Position numbers and translations under genes: made by a program. Below the pieces are notes generated by a model. The model saw only the letters and a list, made by a program, of their open reading frames with translations. It did not search any database and was not told the origin of the DNA. Positions 24,530 through 32,860 of a DNA stretch of 64,000 nucleotides are shown one piece after another. The first letter of the stretch is position 1. Every line of letters begins with the position of its first letter. This stretch comes from Thermophilibacter gallinarum (GTDB lineage: Bacteria > Actinomycetota > Coriobacteriia > Coriobacteriales > Atopobiaceae). The stretch lies in the NCBI RefSeq assembly GCF_014982725.1, contig NZ_JADCJZ010000001.1, positions 682,001-746,000 of the forward strand, in the 5' to 3' direction.

Positions 24530-25111
24530 CTACGCGCGCAGGTCGCGCAGCCAGGCGAGGTAGGCGGCGGCGCTGGCCTCGAGCTCGTCGTCGGTGAGGG
24601 CGCCCTCGGTGCCGAAGAGCGTGAACGGCTCGGCCACGCAGGTCGCGCCCACGTAGTTGGCCGTCGCGCGGAAGGGGATGATCACCTCGGCGGGCGTGAA
24701 GCCCACGGTGCCCTCGCGACGGTAGTTGGCCTCGATGTCGCCGGCGCACATGGCCACCGCAAAGCGCTTGCCCGCGAGCATGCGCCCGGGCTCGCCCGGT
24801 TCCGCCGCCTCACCGCCGTAGGCCCAGCCGAGGCCGTAGACCTCGTCGGTCCAGGTGCGCAGCAGCGCCGGCGCGCTGTACCAGTAGACCGGGAACTGGA
24901 AGACGATCGTTCCGTGGGCGGCGAGGAAGGCGCGCTCGGCCTCCGCGTCCTTCTCGCCGAGCGTGCCGGAGGGGTAGAGCGCGTAGAGGTCGCGCACGAC
25001 GAACTCGTCCGGATGGGCGGCGAGCTCGCGGGCCCAGCGGCGGTTCACGCGGCTCGAGCCGGAGAGGTCAGGGTGGGCTACGATCACGAGCGTGCGCGGG
25101 TCTGCGGTCAT
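24530..25111 (-). CDS. Flavodoxin-fold NAD(P)H oxidoreductase
   Basis: 193 residues of the NAD(P)H dehydrogenase (quinone)/KefF-like flavodoxin-fold family. LVIVAHPDLSGSSRVNRRWA at the N-terminus is the FMN phosphate-binding loop; FQFPVYWYSAPALLRTWTDEVYGLGWAYG near residue 70-100 is the family's most conserved stretch, binding the flavin ring. Likely reduces quinones or similar electrophiles with NAD(P)H as a soluble dimer. GAGGAGGA precedes the ATG. Divergent from the superoxide reductase gene across ~150 bp, which suggests a joint role in redox stress; no shared operator was recognised. Confidence 0.88.
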   Translation of the reverse strand: MTADPRTLVIVAHPDLSGSSRVNRRWARELAAHPDEFVVRDLYALYPSGTLGEKDAEAERAFLAAHGTIVFQFPVYWYSAPALLRTWTDEVYGLGWAYGGEAAEPGEPGRMLAGKRFAVAMCAGDIEANYRREGTVGFTPAEVIIPFRATANYVGATCVAEPFTLFGTEGALTDDELEASAAAYLAWLRDLRA

Positions 25112-25259
25112 GGGTCCTCCTCGGGGGGCATGTGGGCGTTCGGTATCGTTTTACCACCTCCGGCCCCCGCCCGCCCTTCTCGGCTTAGGGCCGCCTCCGG
25201 ACGGGTACGAGAGAGGCAACGGGCGCAGACGGCGCCCGACCCATGAGAGAGGACACATC

Positions 25260-25640
25260 ATGGCCGAGGTCAAGTTCTACCGCTGCAACCACTGCGGCAA
25301 CATCGTGGCCGTCGTGAGGGACGGGGGCGTCACGCCGAGCTGCTGCGGCGAGCCCATGGAGCTGCTCGTCGCGGGCTCCACCGACGCCGCCACCGAGAAG
25401 CACGTTCCCGTCGTCGCCAAGGACGGCAACCATATCGTGGTCTCCGTGGGCGAGGTTGCCCACCCCATGACCGAGGAGCACTACATCGAGTGGATCGCGC
25501 TCGTGACGGACGGAAAGCTCTGCCTCAAGCACCTGGCGCCCGGCGACGAGCCCAAGACCAAGTTCGGCGCCTGCTGCTCCGAGGGCGGCACGGTCTACGC
25601 CTACTGCAACCTGCACGGCCTCTGGAAGGCCGACGTCTAG
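25260..25640 (+). CDS. dfx: Desulfoferrodoxin (superoxide reductase)
   Basis: Two-iron superoxide reductase, 126 residues, used by anaerobes to reduce superoxide without making oxygen. The N-terminal desulforedoxin-like centre I has C9, C12, C28 and C29 (YRCNHCG, SCCGEP). Centre II has H48 (EKHVP), H68 (AHPM), H74 (EEHY), C116 and H119 (CNLHG), all present. ATG at 25260 follows GAGAGGA and is where similarity begins; the frame is open further upstream. A strong G+C-rich hairpin follows 24 bp after the stop. Typical of strict or microaerotolerant anaerobes. Confidence 0.96.
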   Translation: MAEVKFYRCNHCGNIVAVVRDGGVTPSCCGEPMELLVAGSTDAATEKHVPVVAKDGNHIVVSVGEVAHPMTEEHYIEWIALVTDGKLCLKHLAPGDEPKTKFGACCSEGGTVYAYCNLHGLWKADV

Positions 25641-25663
25641 GCTCGGCGACCATCGGACTCGGC

Positions 25664-25687
25664 GGGGCCCCGGCGACGGGGCCCCTT
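25664..25687 (+). terminator. Terminator after the superoxide reductase gene
   Basis: GGGGCCC/GGGCCCC stem with a short CGGCGACG-type loop, followed by TTTCG, 24 bp after the stop. Confidence 0.65.
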
Positions 25688-25739
25688 TCGTGCGCGGCGG
25701 TGCTCGGCCCTCCATCCCGTCTTCCGCCCGCCCTTTCAT

Positions 25740-25839
25740 TTGTGCACGAGTTAGGGAGACGCACGGCCCCGTGGACCTTCTCGCCACCTGCGCAAACGTA
25801 ACTCGATGGGGACTGGGAGCATAGCTAACTCGTGCACAA
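25740..25839. repeat. 100-bp element with 15-bp terminal inverted repeats (copy 1)
   Basis: TTGTGCACGAGTTAG (25740-25754) and its exact complement (25825-25839) bound a non-coding interior containing a CTTCTCGCC word. An element at 47010-47108 has the same 15-bp ends but an unrelated interior. It sits in the 307-bp gap before the NadE-like gene. Confidence 0.85.
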
Positions 25840-25947
25840 CGTGAAGAGGGCGTGGGGTGGCCGGCCCGCGCGGCGCCAGGCGAGAAGGACGTGGGCCCGC
25901 GCCGCTGTGAGACAATGGGCGCAGTCGAGAAGAACGAGGGGGACCAC

Positions 25948-27768
25948 ATGAGAATCGGCATCGCGCAGCTCTCCACGCGGGCGGGCGACTTCGAGGCCAC
26001 CGCGCGAAGCATGGCCGACTATTCGCGCCGGGCGGCCGAGCAGGGCGTCGACCTGCTGGTGTACCCCGCCGCGACGCTCTGCGGGCTCACGCCCGTCCTG
26101 GGCGCGGAGCGCGAGGGCCTCCTGCTCGACCTCATCGAGTGCCTCTCCGGACTCATGGACGAGCTCGCCTGCCCCTGTCTCGTGCCGGTTCTCGTGGACC
26201 TCGACGGGGAGCCGCTCCCCGACGCGCTGCTGATCGACGGCGGCGAGGTCCGCCCGGTCCGCCTCGCCGCCCGCCTCGAGTCGCTCGCCTCGGGGTCGCC
26301 GGCGGGGGAGGAGGCCACCTCCGACGCCCTCCCGGAGATCCCCTTCCGCGGCGCCCGCCTCGGCGTCGCGTTCACCTACGACGACCTCGACGTCTACGAC
26401 GACTATGCGTACGACGTGGACGTGATCGTGTTCCTCTCGCCGTACGGCTTTGCCGTGGACGACCCGTCGAGCGCCCTCGGGAGCTCGCTCGCGGAGGGAC
26501 GCTTCCCCGCCGACGCGCGCGCGACGGGGGCGTGGGTCGTGGGCGTGGGCTCGCTCGGCTGCTACGACACGCAGCTCTGCTGCGGCTCGAGCTTCGTGCT
26601 GGCGCCGTGGGGGGAGCTCGCCGCGAGCGCCCCCTCGCTCGAGGAGGCGCTGCTCGTCTGCGACGTCGACCCCTCGGCGGAGGGCCCCCTGTCTAACCCG
26701 GTCACGCCCGAGGTCTACGACCCGTCGCTTCTGACCTGGGGCGCCCTCGGGATGGGCCTCTCCTCGCTCGTGGGGGAGCTCGGCTCCCCCTCGGCCTGCG
26801 TCGCTCTGGACGGCTCCCTGCCCTCCCTGCTCGCGGCGGTGCTCGCCGTCGACGCCCTCGGGCCGACCAACGTGCGCGCCGTCGTCGCGCGGGGCGGCCC
26901 CGCCGACGCGGGCCGCGCGGGCGACGTGGTGCGCGCGCTGCGCCTTCCCGACGAGAACGTCACCATCGCGGACGTCGCGTCCGCGCCCGACGCCGACTCC
27001 GCCTCCGACCTCCTGCAGCTCCGCCTGGCGGCCGTCGCGCGCGAGAGCGGCGCCGTCGCCCTCGGCTCGCTGGACAAGACGGGCCGCGCCCTCGAGCCGG
27101 CGACCCTCTCCGCGGCGGCCCTCCAGCCGTTCGCGGACCTCTACCGCTCCGACCTTCTCGCCCTGGCGCGCATGCGCAACGCGATCTCCCCGGTCCTGCC
27201 GGTCGAGGCGCTCGCGGAGGTCCGCGTGCCCGACGTCGTCGCCGGCGAGGGGGACCTGGGCTCCCCCGAGTCCCGTATCGAGTTCGTCGACCTCGTGCTC
27301 TCGAGCTACGTGGAGTGGGAGCTGTCCCTGTCCGACATCGTGGCAGAGCGCGGGCACGCCGACGTCGTGCGTGCCGTCGTCGGTCGCCTGAGGGACCTCG
27401 AGACGGACCGGCCGGCCCGCGTGCTGGCGCCCACGGTCTCGTCCCGGACGCTCGACGAGGCCCGCGGCCCGGTCTCGCTGGCCTGGCGCGACCGCCCGCG
27501 CCCGGACGCCGAGCGCCTGGCGGCCCGCCTCGAGGAGTTCTCCGCGGACGCGCCCGGCGCGACCGAGGCGCCCGAGCCCGCGTCCGAGCGGGAGGGCGCG
27601 CACGAGGGCGACATCCTCGACCTTCTCGGCTACCTGCGCGACTTCTCGGCGGGCGGCGGGTTCTCGTCCCTTGACGCGGGAGCGGGGAAGGGTGCGTCCG
27701 GCCGTCACGGAGGCCAGGGACAGCCCCCGGCGGCGGACCCCTGGGACGGGCCCTTCTCGGAGAACTAG
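25948..27768 (+). CDS. Degenerate NAD synthetase-like protein (nitrilase + NadE fold)
   Basis: 606 residues laid out like glutamine-dependent NAD synthetase: an N-terminal nitrilase/amidase-like half (MRIGIAQLSTRAGDF to ~residue 240) and a NadE-like half (from EVYDPSLLTWGALGMGLSSL). The catalytic features look lost. The nitrilase Glu region reads YPAATLCGLTP where PEL-LTGY is expected, and no convincing catalytic Cys is seen. The PP-loop SGGxDS is replaced by LDGSLPSLLAAVLAVDALG, and the later GNKSE-like motif reads LGSLDKTGRAL. The C-terminal ~80 residues are low-complexity. GAGGGGGACC precedes ATG 25948. It may be a pseudoenzyme or a highly divergent enzyme; the frame is intact over 1.8 kb, so it is not a decaying gene. 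Confidence 0.7.
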   Translation: MRIGIAQLSTRAGDFEATARSMADYSRRAAEQGVDLLVYPAATLCGLTPVLGAEREGLLLDLIECLSGLMDELACPCLVPVLVDLDGEPLPDALLIDGGEVRPVRLAARLESLASGSPAGEEATSDALPEIPFRGARLGVAFTYDDLDVYDDYAYDVDVIVFLSPYGFAVDDPSSALGSSLAEGRFPADARATGAWVVGVGSLGCYDTQLCCGSSFVLAPWGELAASAPSLEEALLVCDVDPSAEGPLSNPVTPEVYDPSLLTWGALGMGLSSLVGELGSPSACVALDGSLPSLLAAVLAVDALGPTNVRAVVARGGPADAGRAGDVVRALRLPDENVTIADVASAPDADSASDLLQLRLAAVARESGAVALGSLDKTGRALEPATLSAAALQPFADLYRSDLLALARMRNAISPVLPVEALAEVRVPDVVAGEGDLGSPESRIEFVDLVLSSYVEWELSLSDIVAERGHADVVRAVVGRLRDLETDRPARVLAPTVSSRTLDEARGPVSLAWRDRPRPDAERLAARLEEFSADAPGATEAPEPASEREGAHEGDILDLLGYLRDFSAGGGFSSLDAGAGKGASGRHGGQGQPPAADPWDGPFSEN

Positions 27769-27807
27769 CGCGCCGGCTCCCGGGAGGACGCCGCCCGGCG
27801 CTTGTGC

Positions 27808-27827
27808 TAGGATAGAACGGACGTTCG
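27808..27827 (+). promoter_or_regulatory. Promoter and LexA (SOS) box of ruvCAB
   Basis: TAGGAT (27808-27813) looks like a -10 and is immediately followed by AGAACGGACGTTCG (27814-27827), a GAAC-N4-GTTC SOS box. It lies 29 bp before the ruvC start. The box has the same first-base deviation (AGAAC for CGAAC) as the one upstream of the AlkD-like gene. Confidence 0.72.
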
Positions 27828-27855
27828 AACGGCACGCACAGCGGCAAGGGGAAGC

Positions 27856-28362
27856 ATGGTTATTCTCGGCATAGACCCGGGTCTGGCCCACACGGGCTGG
27901 GGCGTCGTGGAGACGCGCGGGTCCGCGTGCCGGGCGCGCGCCTACGGCTGCGTGACCACCACGGCAGGCGAGCCCATCGACGTGCGCCTCGGGCGCATAT
28001 GTCGCACGCTCTCCGAGGTGATCGAGAAGTACGGCCCCACGGAGCTCGCCATAGAGAGCATCTACTTCGGCGAGAACACCAAGTCCGCCATCGCCACGGC
28101 GCAGGCGCGCGGCGCGGCGATCGTGGCGTGCTCCACTGCCGGCCTATCGGTGGGGGAGTACACGCCCATGCAGATCAAGCAGGCGGTCGTGGGCACGGGC
28201 GCCGCGGACAAGCACCAGGTCACCTACATGGTCCGCAGCATACTCGCGCTGGACCACGACCCGCGTCCCGACCACGCCGCGGACGCGCTCGCCGCGGCGG
28301 TCTGCCACGCCAACGTCACGCGCACGAAGAATCTGGGCCAGGCAAGGAGGGTCCTCACGTGA
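27856..28362 (+). CDS. ruvC: Holliday junction resolvase RuvC
   Basis: Cuts Holliday junctions made by RecA and migrated by RuvAB. 168 residues with an RNase H fold: GIDPGLAHTGWG (first Asp, D7), LAIESIYFGENTKSA (catalytic Glu, ~72), PMQIKQAVVGTGAADKHQV, and the terminal DHDPRPDHAADALA with the remaining acidic ligands. AAGGGGAAGC precedes the ATG. First gene of ruvC-ruvA-ruvB, all overlapping; the LexA box upstream indicates damage-inducible expression. Confidence 0.97.
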   Translation: MVILGIDPGLAHTGWGVVETRGSACRARAYGCVTTTAGEPIDVRLGRICRTLSEVIEKYGPTELAIESIYFGENTKSAIATAQARGAAIVACSTAGLSVGEYTPMQIKQAVVGTGAADKHQVTYMVRSILALDHDPRPDHAADALAAAVCHANVTRTKNLGQARRVLT

Positions 28363-28994
28363 TAGTCCAGCTGACCGGTACGCTTCTGGAGGTCACGCCG
28401 TCGCGCGTCGTGCTCGACGCAGGCGGCGTGGGGTTCGAGCTCGGCGTCTCGTCGACGACCGCCGCCTCGCTCCCGCACGCGGGGGAGGCCGGCGTGACCG
28501 TGCTCGTGCGCATGATCGTGCGCGAGGACGCGATGGAGCTCTACGGCTTCGCCACGCGGGAGGAGCGCGCCCTCTTCGACCAGCTGCGCGCCATCTCCGG
28601 CGTGGGACCCAAGCTCGCGCTCTCGGTCCTCTCCACGTTCTCGCCCGCCGCGCTCGCCCAGGTGGTGCTGGCGCAGGACGCGGCGCGCATGGCGCAGGTG
28701 CCCGGCGTGGGCCGCAAGAAGGCCAGCCGCCTGCTCGTCGAGCTCTCGGACGTCTTCTCCAAGAACGCCGAGCTGCGCGGGCTGGTCGGCCTCTCCGGCC
28801 CGGACGCCGGGCTTCCGCTCGCGGCGGCACCTGTCTCCGCCGGCGTCGAGGCCGAGGCCGCCGAGGCGCTGCTCTCCATGGGCTTCACCTCCCAGGAGGC
28901 AGAGCTCGCCCTCGAGGGGCATGAGGAGGCCGGCGCCGTCACGATCGAGCAGGTGCTCGCCTACGCGCTGCGCCGTCTGGGGAGTGGTCGCTGA
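28359..28994 (+). CDS. ruvA: Holliday junction DNA helicase subunit RuvA
   Basis: Junction-binding tetramer that loads RuvB. 211 residues: an N-terminal OB fold ([28 protein letters not shown]), then tandem helix-hairpin-helix motifs ([14 protein letters not shown] and [16 protein letters not shown]), and a C-terminal three-helix domain ([20 protein letters not shown]) that contacts RuvB. The start is the GTG at 28359, which overlaps the ruvC TGA by 4 nt; the open frame continues upstream inside ruvC but is a shadow there. AAGGAGG lies 8 nt upstream. Its stop overlaps the ruvB ATG (TGATG). Confidence 0.96.
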   Translation: MIVQLTGTLLEVTPSRVVLDAGGVGFELGVSSTTAASLPHAGEAGVTVLVRMIVREDAMELYGFATREERALFDQLRAISGVGPKLALSVLSTFSPAALAQVVLAQDAARMAQVPGVGRKKASRLLVELSDVFSKNAELRGLVGLSGPDAGLPLAAAPVSAGVEAEAAEALLSMGFTSQEAELALEGHEEAGAVTIEQVLAYALRRLGSGR

Positions 28995-30055
28995 TGTGGG
29001 AGGCAGACGAGAAGGACCTCTTCGCCACGCCCGCGCCCGTCGCGCGCACGGCGGGCCCACGCGACGTCACCGGCGAGCTCACGGCAGACGACCTCGACCA
29101 GGACCGCACGCTGCGCCCGCGCACCCTCGACGAGTACATCGGCCAGGAGCGCGTCCGCGAGAACCTGCGCGTGCTCATCCAGGCGGCGCGCGACCGTGGC
29201 GAGTCCCTCGACCACGTGATCTTCTCGGGCCCCCCGGGCCTGGGCAAGACCACCCTCGCGGGCATCGTCGCCAACGAGATGGGCGCCAAGATGCACACGA
29301 CCTCCGGTCCCGCCATCGAGCGCGCCGGCGACCTCGCGGCCATCCTCACCAACCTCGAGGAGGGCGACGTCCTCTTCGTGGACGAGATCCACCGCCTGAA
29401 CCACCAGATCGAGGAGATCCTCTACCCGGCGATGGAGGACTTCTTCCTGGACATCGTCATCGGCAAGGGCCCCGCGGCGCGCTCCATCCGCATCGACGTG
29501 CCGCGCTTCACGCTCGTCGGCGCCACCACGCGCACCGGCCTGCTCACCGGCCCCCTGCGCGACCGCTTCGGCATCTCGTACCGCCTGGACTACTACACGC
29601 CCGCCGAGCTCTCGGTCATCGTGAGCCGCTCGGCGAGCATCCTCGGCGTGGGGATAGACGCCCAGGGCGCAGCTGAGATCGCGTCGCGCTCCCGCGGCAC
29701 CCCGCGCCTCGCCAACCGCCTGCTCAAGCGCGTGCGCGACTACGCCCAGGTCAAGCGCGAAGGGACCATCACCGGCGAGGTGGCGGCCGAGGCGCTCGAG
29801 TTCTTCGAGATCGACGCGCTGGGCCTGGACACCATGGACGTGCGGATCCTCACCGCGCTCTGCTCGACCTTCCGCGGGCGTCCGGTCGGGCTCACCACCG
29901 TGGCGAGCGCGGTCTCCGAGGACCCCGCCACGCTCGAGGACGTCTACGAGCCGTATCTCCTGCAGTGCGGCCTCATCGTGCGCACCCCGCAGGGGCGCCA
30001 GGCCACGCTCGCGGCCTTCGACCACCTGGGCATCGAGCCTCCGGCCGCACGTTAG
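28994..30055 (+). CDS. ruvB: Holliday junction DNA helicase RuvB
   Basis: AAA+ ring motor for branch migration, 353 residues. [18 protein letters not shown] precedes the ATPase core; Walker [12 protein letters not shown] starts near residue 79, Walker B is [10 protein letters not shown], followed by [19 protein letters not shown] (sensor 1 and the RuvB signature). [20 protein letters not shown] is sensor 2. The winged-helix C-terminus includes [17 protein letters not shown]. The ATG shares a base with the ruvA stop. Last gene of the ruv operon; the gap downstream holds a phased repeat array instead of a classical terminator. Confidence 0.97.
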   Translation: MWEADEKDLFATPAPVARTAGPRDVTGELTADDLDQDRTLRPRTLDEYIGQERVRENLRVLIQAARDRGESLDHVIFSGPPGLGKTTLAGIVANEMGAKMHTTSGPAIERAGDLAAILTNLEEGDVLFVDEIHRLNHQIEEILYPAMEDFFLDIVIGKGPAARSIRIDVPRFTLVGATTRTGLLTGPLRDRFGISYRLDYYTPAELSVIVSRSASILGVGIDAQGAAEIASRSRGTPRLANRLLKRVRDYAQVKREGTITGEVAAEALEFFEIDALGLDTMDVRILTALCSTFRGRPVGLTTVASAVSEDPATLEDVYEPYLLQCGLIVRTPQGRQATLAAFDHLGIEPPAAR

Positions 30056-30088
30056 GGGAGCGCGTCCTTCTCGGCGTCTGACGAGTTG

Positions 30089-30231
30089 GAAACAACGCGT
30101 CGTCCCCCTTTGACGGCCGGTTTTGGTTAGAAACAACGGCTCGTCCCCCTCCGAACGCCTCGGGAAAGGGGGACGAGCCGCTAGTTTTAGCCCGCGTGCC
30201 GAGAAGAACGGGGACGAACCGGTGGTTCTGG
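30089..30231. repeat. Array of paired inverted units with 41-bp spacing
   Basis: AACAACGCGTCGTCCCC (30091-30107) is repeated 41 bp on as AACAACGGCTCGTCCCC (30132-30148). Inverted partners GGGGACGAGCC (30169) and GGGGACGAACC (30210) are again 41 bp apart. The inner pair can form a long stem (AACGGCTCGTCCCCCT against AGGGGGACGAGCCGCT). It fills the 200-bp gap between convergent ruvB and the PfkB-like gene. Confidence 0.8.
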
Positions 30232-30255
30232 CCCACAAGAGGCGCGGCGAAGGAG

Positions 30256-31260
30256 CTACTGGCGGATGCGCGGCTTGAAGCCGGCGGCGAGCAGCGAGGC
30301 GATGTCGCTCTCCGTGGCGGAGGAGTAGTCGCCGTAGATCGTGGCCTTGTAGGCGCTCGACATCGTGGCGTAGTCGACGATGAACTGGGGGTCCCAGCCG
30401 CAGCGGTCGCCGTGGATGATGGCGGCGGAGAAGACGCTGCCGCAGCTCGAGATGTCGGCGACGGAGACCTGCTGCGTGTCGGAGAGCCAGCATCCCTCGC
30501 GCGTGACTATGGCGCCGCGGATCGCGGCGAAGTCATAGCGGTCGACGTTGCGCACGACGATGTAGACCCCGCGCAGCGGGTAGTCCGCGAGCATGCCCTT
30601 CGCCCAGCTGAGGCAGTAGTCGAAGACGTCCTCGGTCTCCACCTGCGCGCCCTCGTAGCCGATGATGTCGTCCTCGGAGGCGATGAGCAGGTCCACGTTG
30701 GAGAGAAGCGACCCCACCTTGCGCTGCGCGACCTGGCGCGACTTCCACATCGTCTCGCGGTAGTTGAGGTCCATCACCGTCCGGATGCCGCGTCCCTTGC
30801 AGGCGGCGAGGCCCTCCTTGCAGGCGGTGTAGAGCTCCTCGGAGATGGCCGGCGCCACGCCCGAGAAGAACAGGACCTCGATGCCGTTGAGCAGGTGGTC
30901 CCAGTCGAAGTCGGTGTGCAGGGCGTTGGCCATGGCGGTGCCGGAGCGGTCGTAGGTGACGATGCTGGGGCGGATCGAGAGGCCGCGCTCGGAGAAGTAG
31001 ATGCCCATGCGGTCGTTCGAGCGGATCACCCGGGAGACGTCCACGCCGTAGCGCGTGAGGGTCATGAGGGCGTTGGTGCCGAGGTGGTTGCTCGCGAGCT
31101 TGGTGGCAAAGACCGCGCTCTCGCCCTGCTGCGCGAGGGTGACGGCCACGACGGTCTCCGCGCCGCAGTACGAGATGCTGAGGTTGAGCGCGGAGTCCAA
31201 CCGCTCGTGGTTCAGGGTTGCGAGCCTCATCAGCGGCTCGCCGAAGCAGAGGATGCTCAC
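30256..31260 (-). CDS. PfkB-family kinase-like protein lacking the catalytic Asp
   Basis: Ribokinase/2-keto-3-deoxygluconate-kinase fold, 334 residues. N-terminal FGEPLMRLAT, the CGAETVVAVTLAQQG glycine-rich substrate loop, and GIYFSERGLSIRPSIVTYDRSGTAMA match the family. PfkB signature 2 should read D-T-x-G-A-G-D-x-F, supplying the anion hole and catalytic base; here it is ADISSCGSVFSAAI, with Ser in place of the catalytic Asp and Gly-Ala replaced. The protein may therefore not phosphorylate sugars by the usual mechanism. Start GTG at 31260 is immediately next to the stop of the AEC transporter gene, so they are cotranscribed; the transporter might import the ligand. Confidence 0.82.
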   Translation of the reverse strand: MSILCFGEPLMRLATLNHERLDSALNLSISYCGAETVVAVTLAQQGESAVFATKLASNHLGTNALMTLTRYGVDVSRVIRSNDRMGIYFSERGLSIRPSIVTYDRSGTAMANALHTDFDWDHLLNGIEVLFFSGVAPAISEELYTACKEGLAACKGRGIRTVMDLNYRETMWKSRQVAQRKVGSLLSNVDLLIASEDDIIGYEGAQVETEDVFDYCLSWAKGMLADYPLRGVYIVVRNVDRYDFAAIRGAIVTREGCWLSDTQQVSVADISSCGSVFSAAIIHGDRCGWDPQFIVDYATMSSAYKATIYGDYSSATESDIASLLAAGFKPRIRQ

Positions 31261-32187
31261 CTAGACTCCCATCACTATCACGAGCGCGGTCATGATAACC
31301 ACGCCGAGAAGAACGGTCAGCGCGTTGGCCATGCCCGCGAGTCCCTCGTCGCCCCCGGCCCAGAGCGTGTAGAGCGGGCCGGTGGAGGCGGCCGGCGCCC
31401 AGGCGAGGACGATCACGACCTGGCGCACGATGCCGTCGAAGGGCAGGACGAACAGGGCGGCGGCGGTGAGGAGGGCGGAGCAGGCCAGACGCCATCCGAG
31501 CAGGCGCGCGAGCTCGACCGCCTTCCTCCCGTCAACGCTGAACCTTATCATAAGTCCAATCATGAACATCGAAAGGAACGCGTTGGCGTCGGCTATCGGG
31601 CTGATGAGGGTGATGACCTGCTCGGGCAGGCGCGCGCCGGCGAGCCCCATCGCGATGAGCACGACGTAGCAGTCAAACGGGACGGACGAGAAGAGCGTGC
31701 GCGCGAAGACCCTCAGGCGGTCGCTGAGACGGTCGTGGTTGGTCCCGAGCACGAGCGAGCGTATGAGCGCCCAGGTGCCGCCCGTTCCCATGAGGGAGTT
31801 GCCGGCGTCGAACAGGCAGGTGGCGACGACGCCGGCGGCGGGGAAGAACGCCTGGACGAAGGAGAGGGCGAAGCACCCGATGTTGAGTCCGCAGACGTTG
31901 GCCTGCTGGAAGATGCGCTCCTCGAGGGGACGCGAGCGGTAGACGACGTAGGAGGCGAAGAACGGGATCACGTTGGCGAGGAAGCCGACGACGATGAGCC
32001 CGAGCAGCTCCGGACGGAGCTCGGCTGACTGGAAGGCACGCACGATGGCGCAGGGGAGCGTGAGGTTGAAGACGATGCGCGAGATGAGGCGGTCGGCGCC
32101 CTGGCCGAACTTGCCGCTGCGCGCCGCCGCGATGCCGACGAGGATGATGAAGACGAACGAGGAGACCTTGATGATGACGTCGAGCAT
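31261..32187 (-). CDS. AEC-family transporter (auxin efflux carrier type)
   Basis: 308-residue membrane protein with about ten helices in two inverted halves. VGIAAARSGKFGQGADRLISRIVFNLTLPCAI is the conserved first-half signature, with the helix break LTLPC. Bacterial AEC carriers move organic acids such as malate or malonate. AGGAGA lies 10 nt upstream of the ATG. It is the middle gene of a three-gene minus-strand operon (STM3941-like protein, this carrier, PfkB-like protein); the gap to the upstream stop is 21 bp and the downstream gene follows without a gap. The direction of transport is not predictable. Confidence 0.85.
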   Translation of the reverse strand: MLDVIIKVSSFVFIILVGIAAARSGKFGQGADRLISRIVFNLTLPCAIVRAFQSAELRPELLGLIVVGFLANVIPFFASYVVYRSRPLEERIFQQANVCGLNIGCFALSFVQAFFPAAGVVATCLFDAGNSLMGTGGTWALIRSLVLGTNHDRLSDRLRVFARTLFSSVPFDCYVVLIAMGLAGARLPEQVITLISPIADANAFLSMFMIGLMIRFSVDGRKAVELARLLGWRLACSALLTAAALFVLPFDGIVRQVVIVLAWAPAASTGPLYTLWAGGDEGLAGMANALTVLLGVVIMTALVIVMGV

Positions 32188-32208
32188 GCGGCCGATCTCT
32201 CCTAGGGC

Positions 32209-32772
32209 TTAGTACTTGGGCTTTCTGACCTTCGAGACCTTCTCGGGGTGGAACCGGCGCACCGCGGCGAGGCCGTCGGCAGCAGTGTAGCGCTCGGTCG
32301 CCTTCTTGAACTGGATCCTGATCGGGGCGAAGCCGGCGTCGAGGTTTGCCTGCGCGAGGCGCCGCTGCCCGCGCCGCAGGCGCGCGGACCAGCTGACGTA
32401 GTCCGTCGGGGTGGCGCAGAGATAGGTGTCGTCCTTGAGCTTGAGCAGATGGACGTCCTCGACCTCCTCCCAGGCGATGAACCCGGGCGCCATGCCGCCG
32501 GTGTTGTCGGTGATGCCGTGCTCGTCGATGACGATCGCGTTGCGCCTGAGATAGATCTTGCGGACGTTTGAGACGAGAATCCAGATGGAGAAGGGTATCC
32601 CAAGGCCACTGAGCGCGACGCGCATGAATATCGGGTTGTCGGCATGGGGAAGCGGCTGAGTGAGCGCAAGTATGCCTGCGAGAAGCAGACACGCGCCCAT
32701 GAAGGTATATATGGCGGGCAGCAAAACCTTGGCTCGAATGACGAGTGCCTCGCCGGACGTCTGCTTGGACAC
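32209..32772 (-). CDS. STM3941-like membrane protein
   Basis: 187 residues: two transmembrane helices (about 15-37 and 50-70) followed by a soluble ~110-residue domain that resembles a bacterial PH-like fold (NAIVIDEHGITDNTGG, FIAWEEVEDVHLLKLKDDTYLC). This layout fits the small STM3941 family of uncharacterised proteins. GTG at 32772 has AGGAGGGGCC just upstream. First gene of the operon with the AEC carrier and PfkB-like protein. The role is unknown. Confidence 0.7.
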   Translation of the reverse strand: MSKQTSGEALVIRAKVLLPAIYTFMGACLLLAGILALTQPLPHADNPIFMRVALSGLGIPFSIWILVSNVRKIYLRRNAIVIDEHGITDNTGGMAPGFIAWEEVEDVHLLKLKDDTYLCATPTDYVSWSARLRRGQRRLAQANLDAGFAPIRIQFKKATERYTAADGLAAVRRFHPEKVSKVRKPKY

Positions 32773-32831
32773 GGCCCCTCCTGTCCGCGCCGTGACTTAC
32801 GGCGCTCCTCGACTAGCGTAATTATGTAGGA

Positions 32832-32860
32832 AATGTGTCGCAGTTCCGTATAGCTGTCAA
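32832..32860 (-). promoter_or_regulatory. Promoter of the STM3941/AEC/PfkB operon
   Basis: On the minus strand a perfect TTGACA (32860-32855) is followed after 17 bp by CACATT (32837-32832), about 60 bp before the GTG. The surrounding 301-bp gap (32773-33073) is AT-rich and divergent towards the PTS genes. A TTGACG at 32977 points that way but lacks a good -10. Confidence 0.5.
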
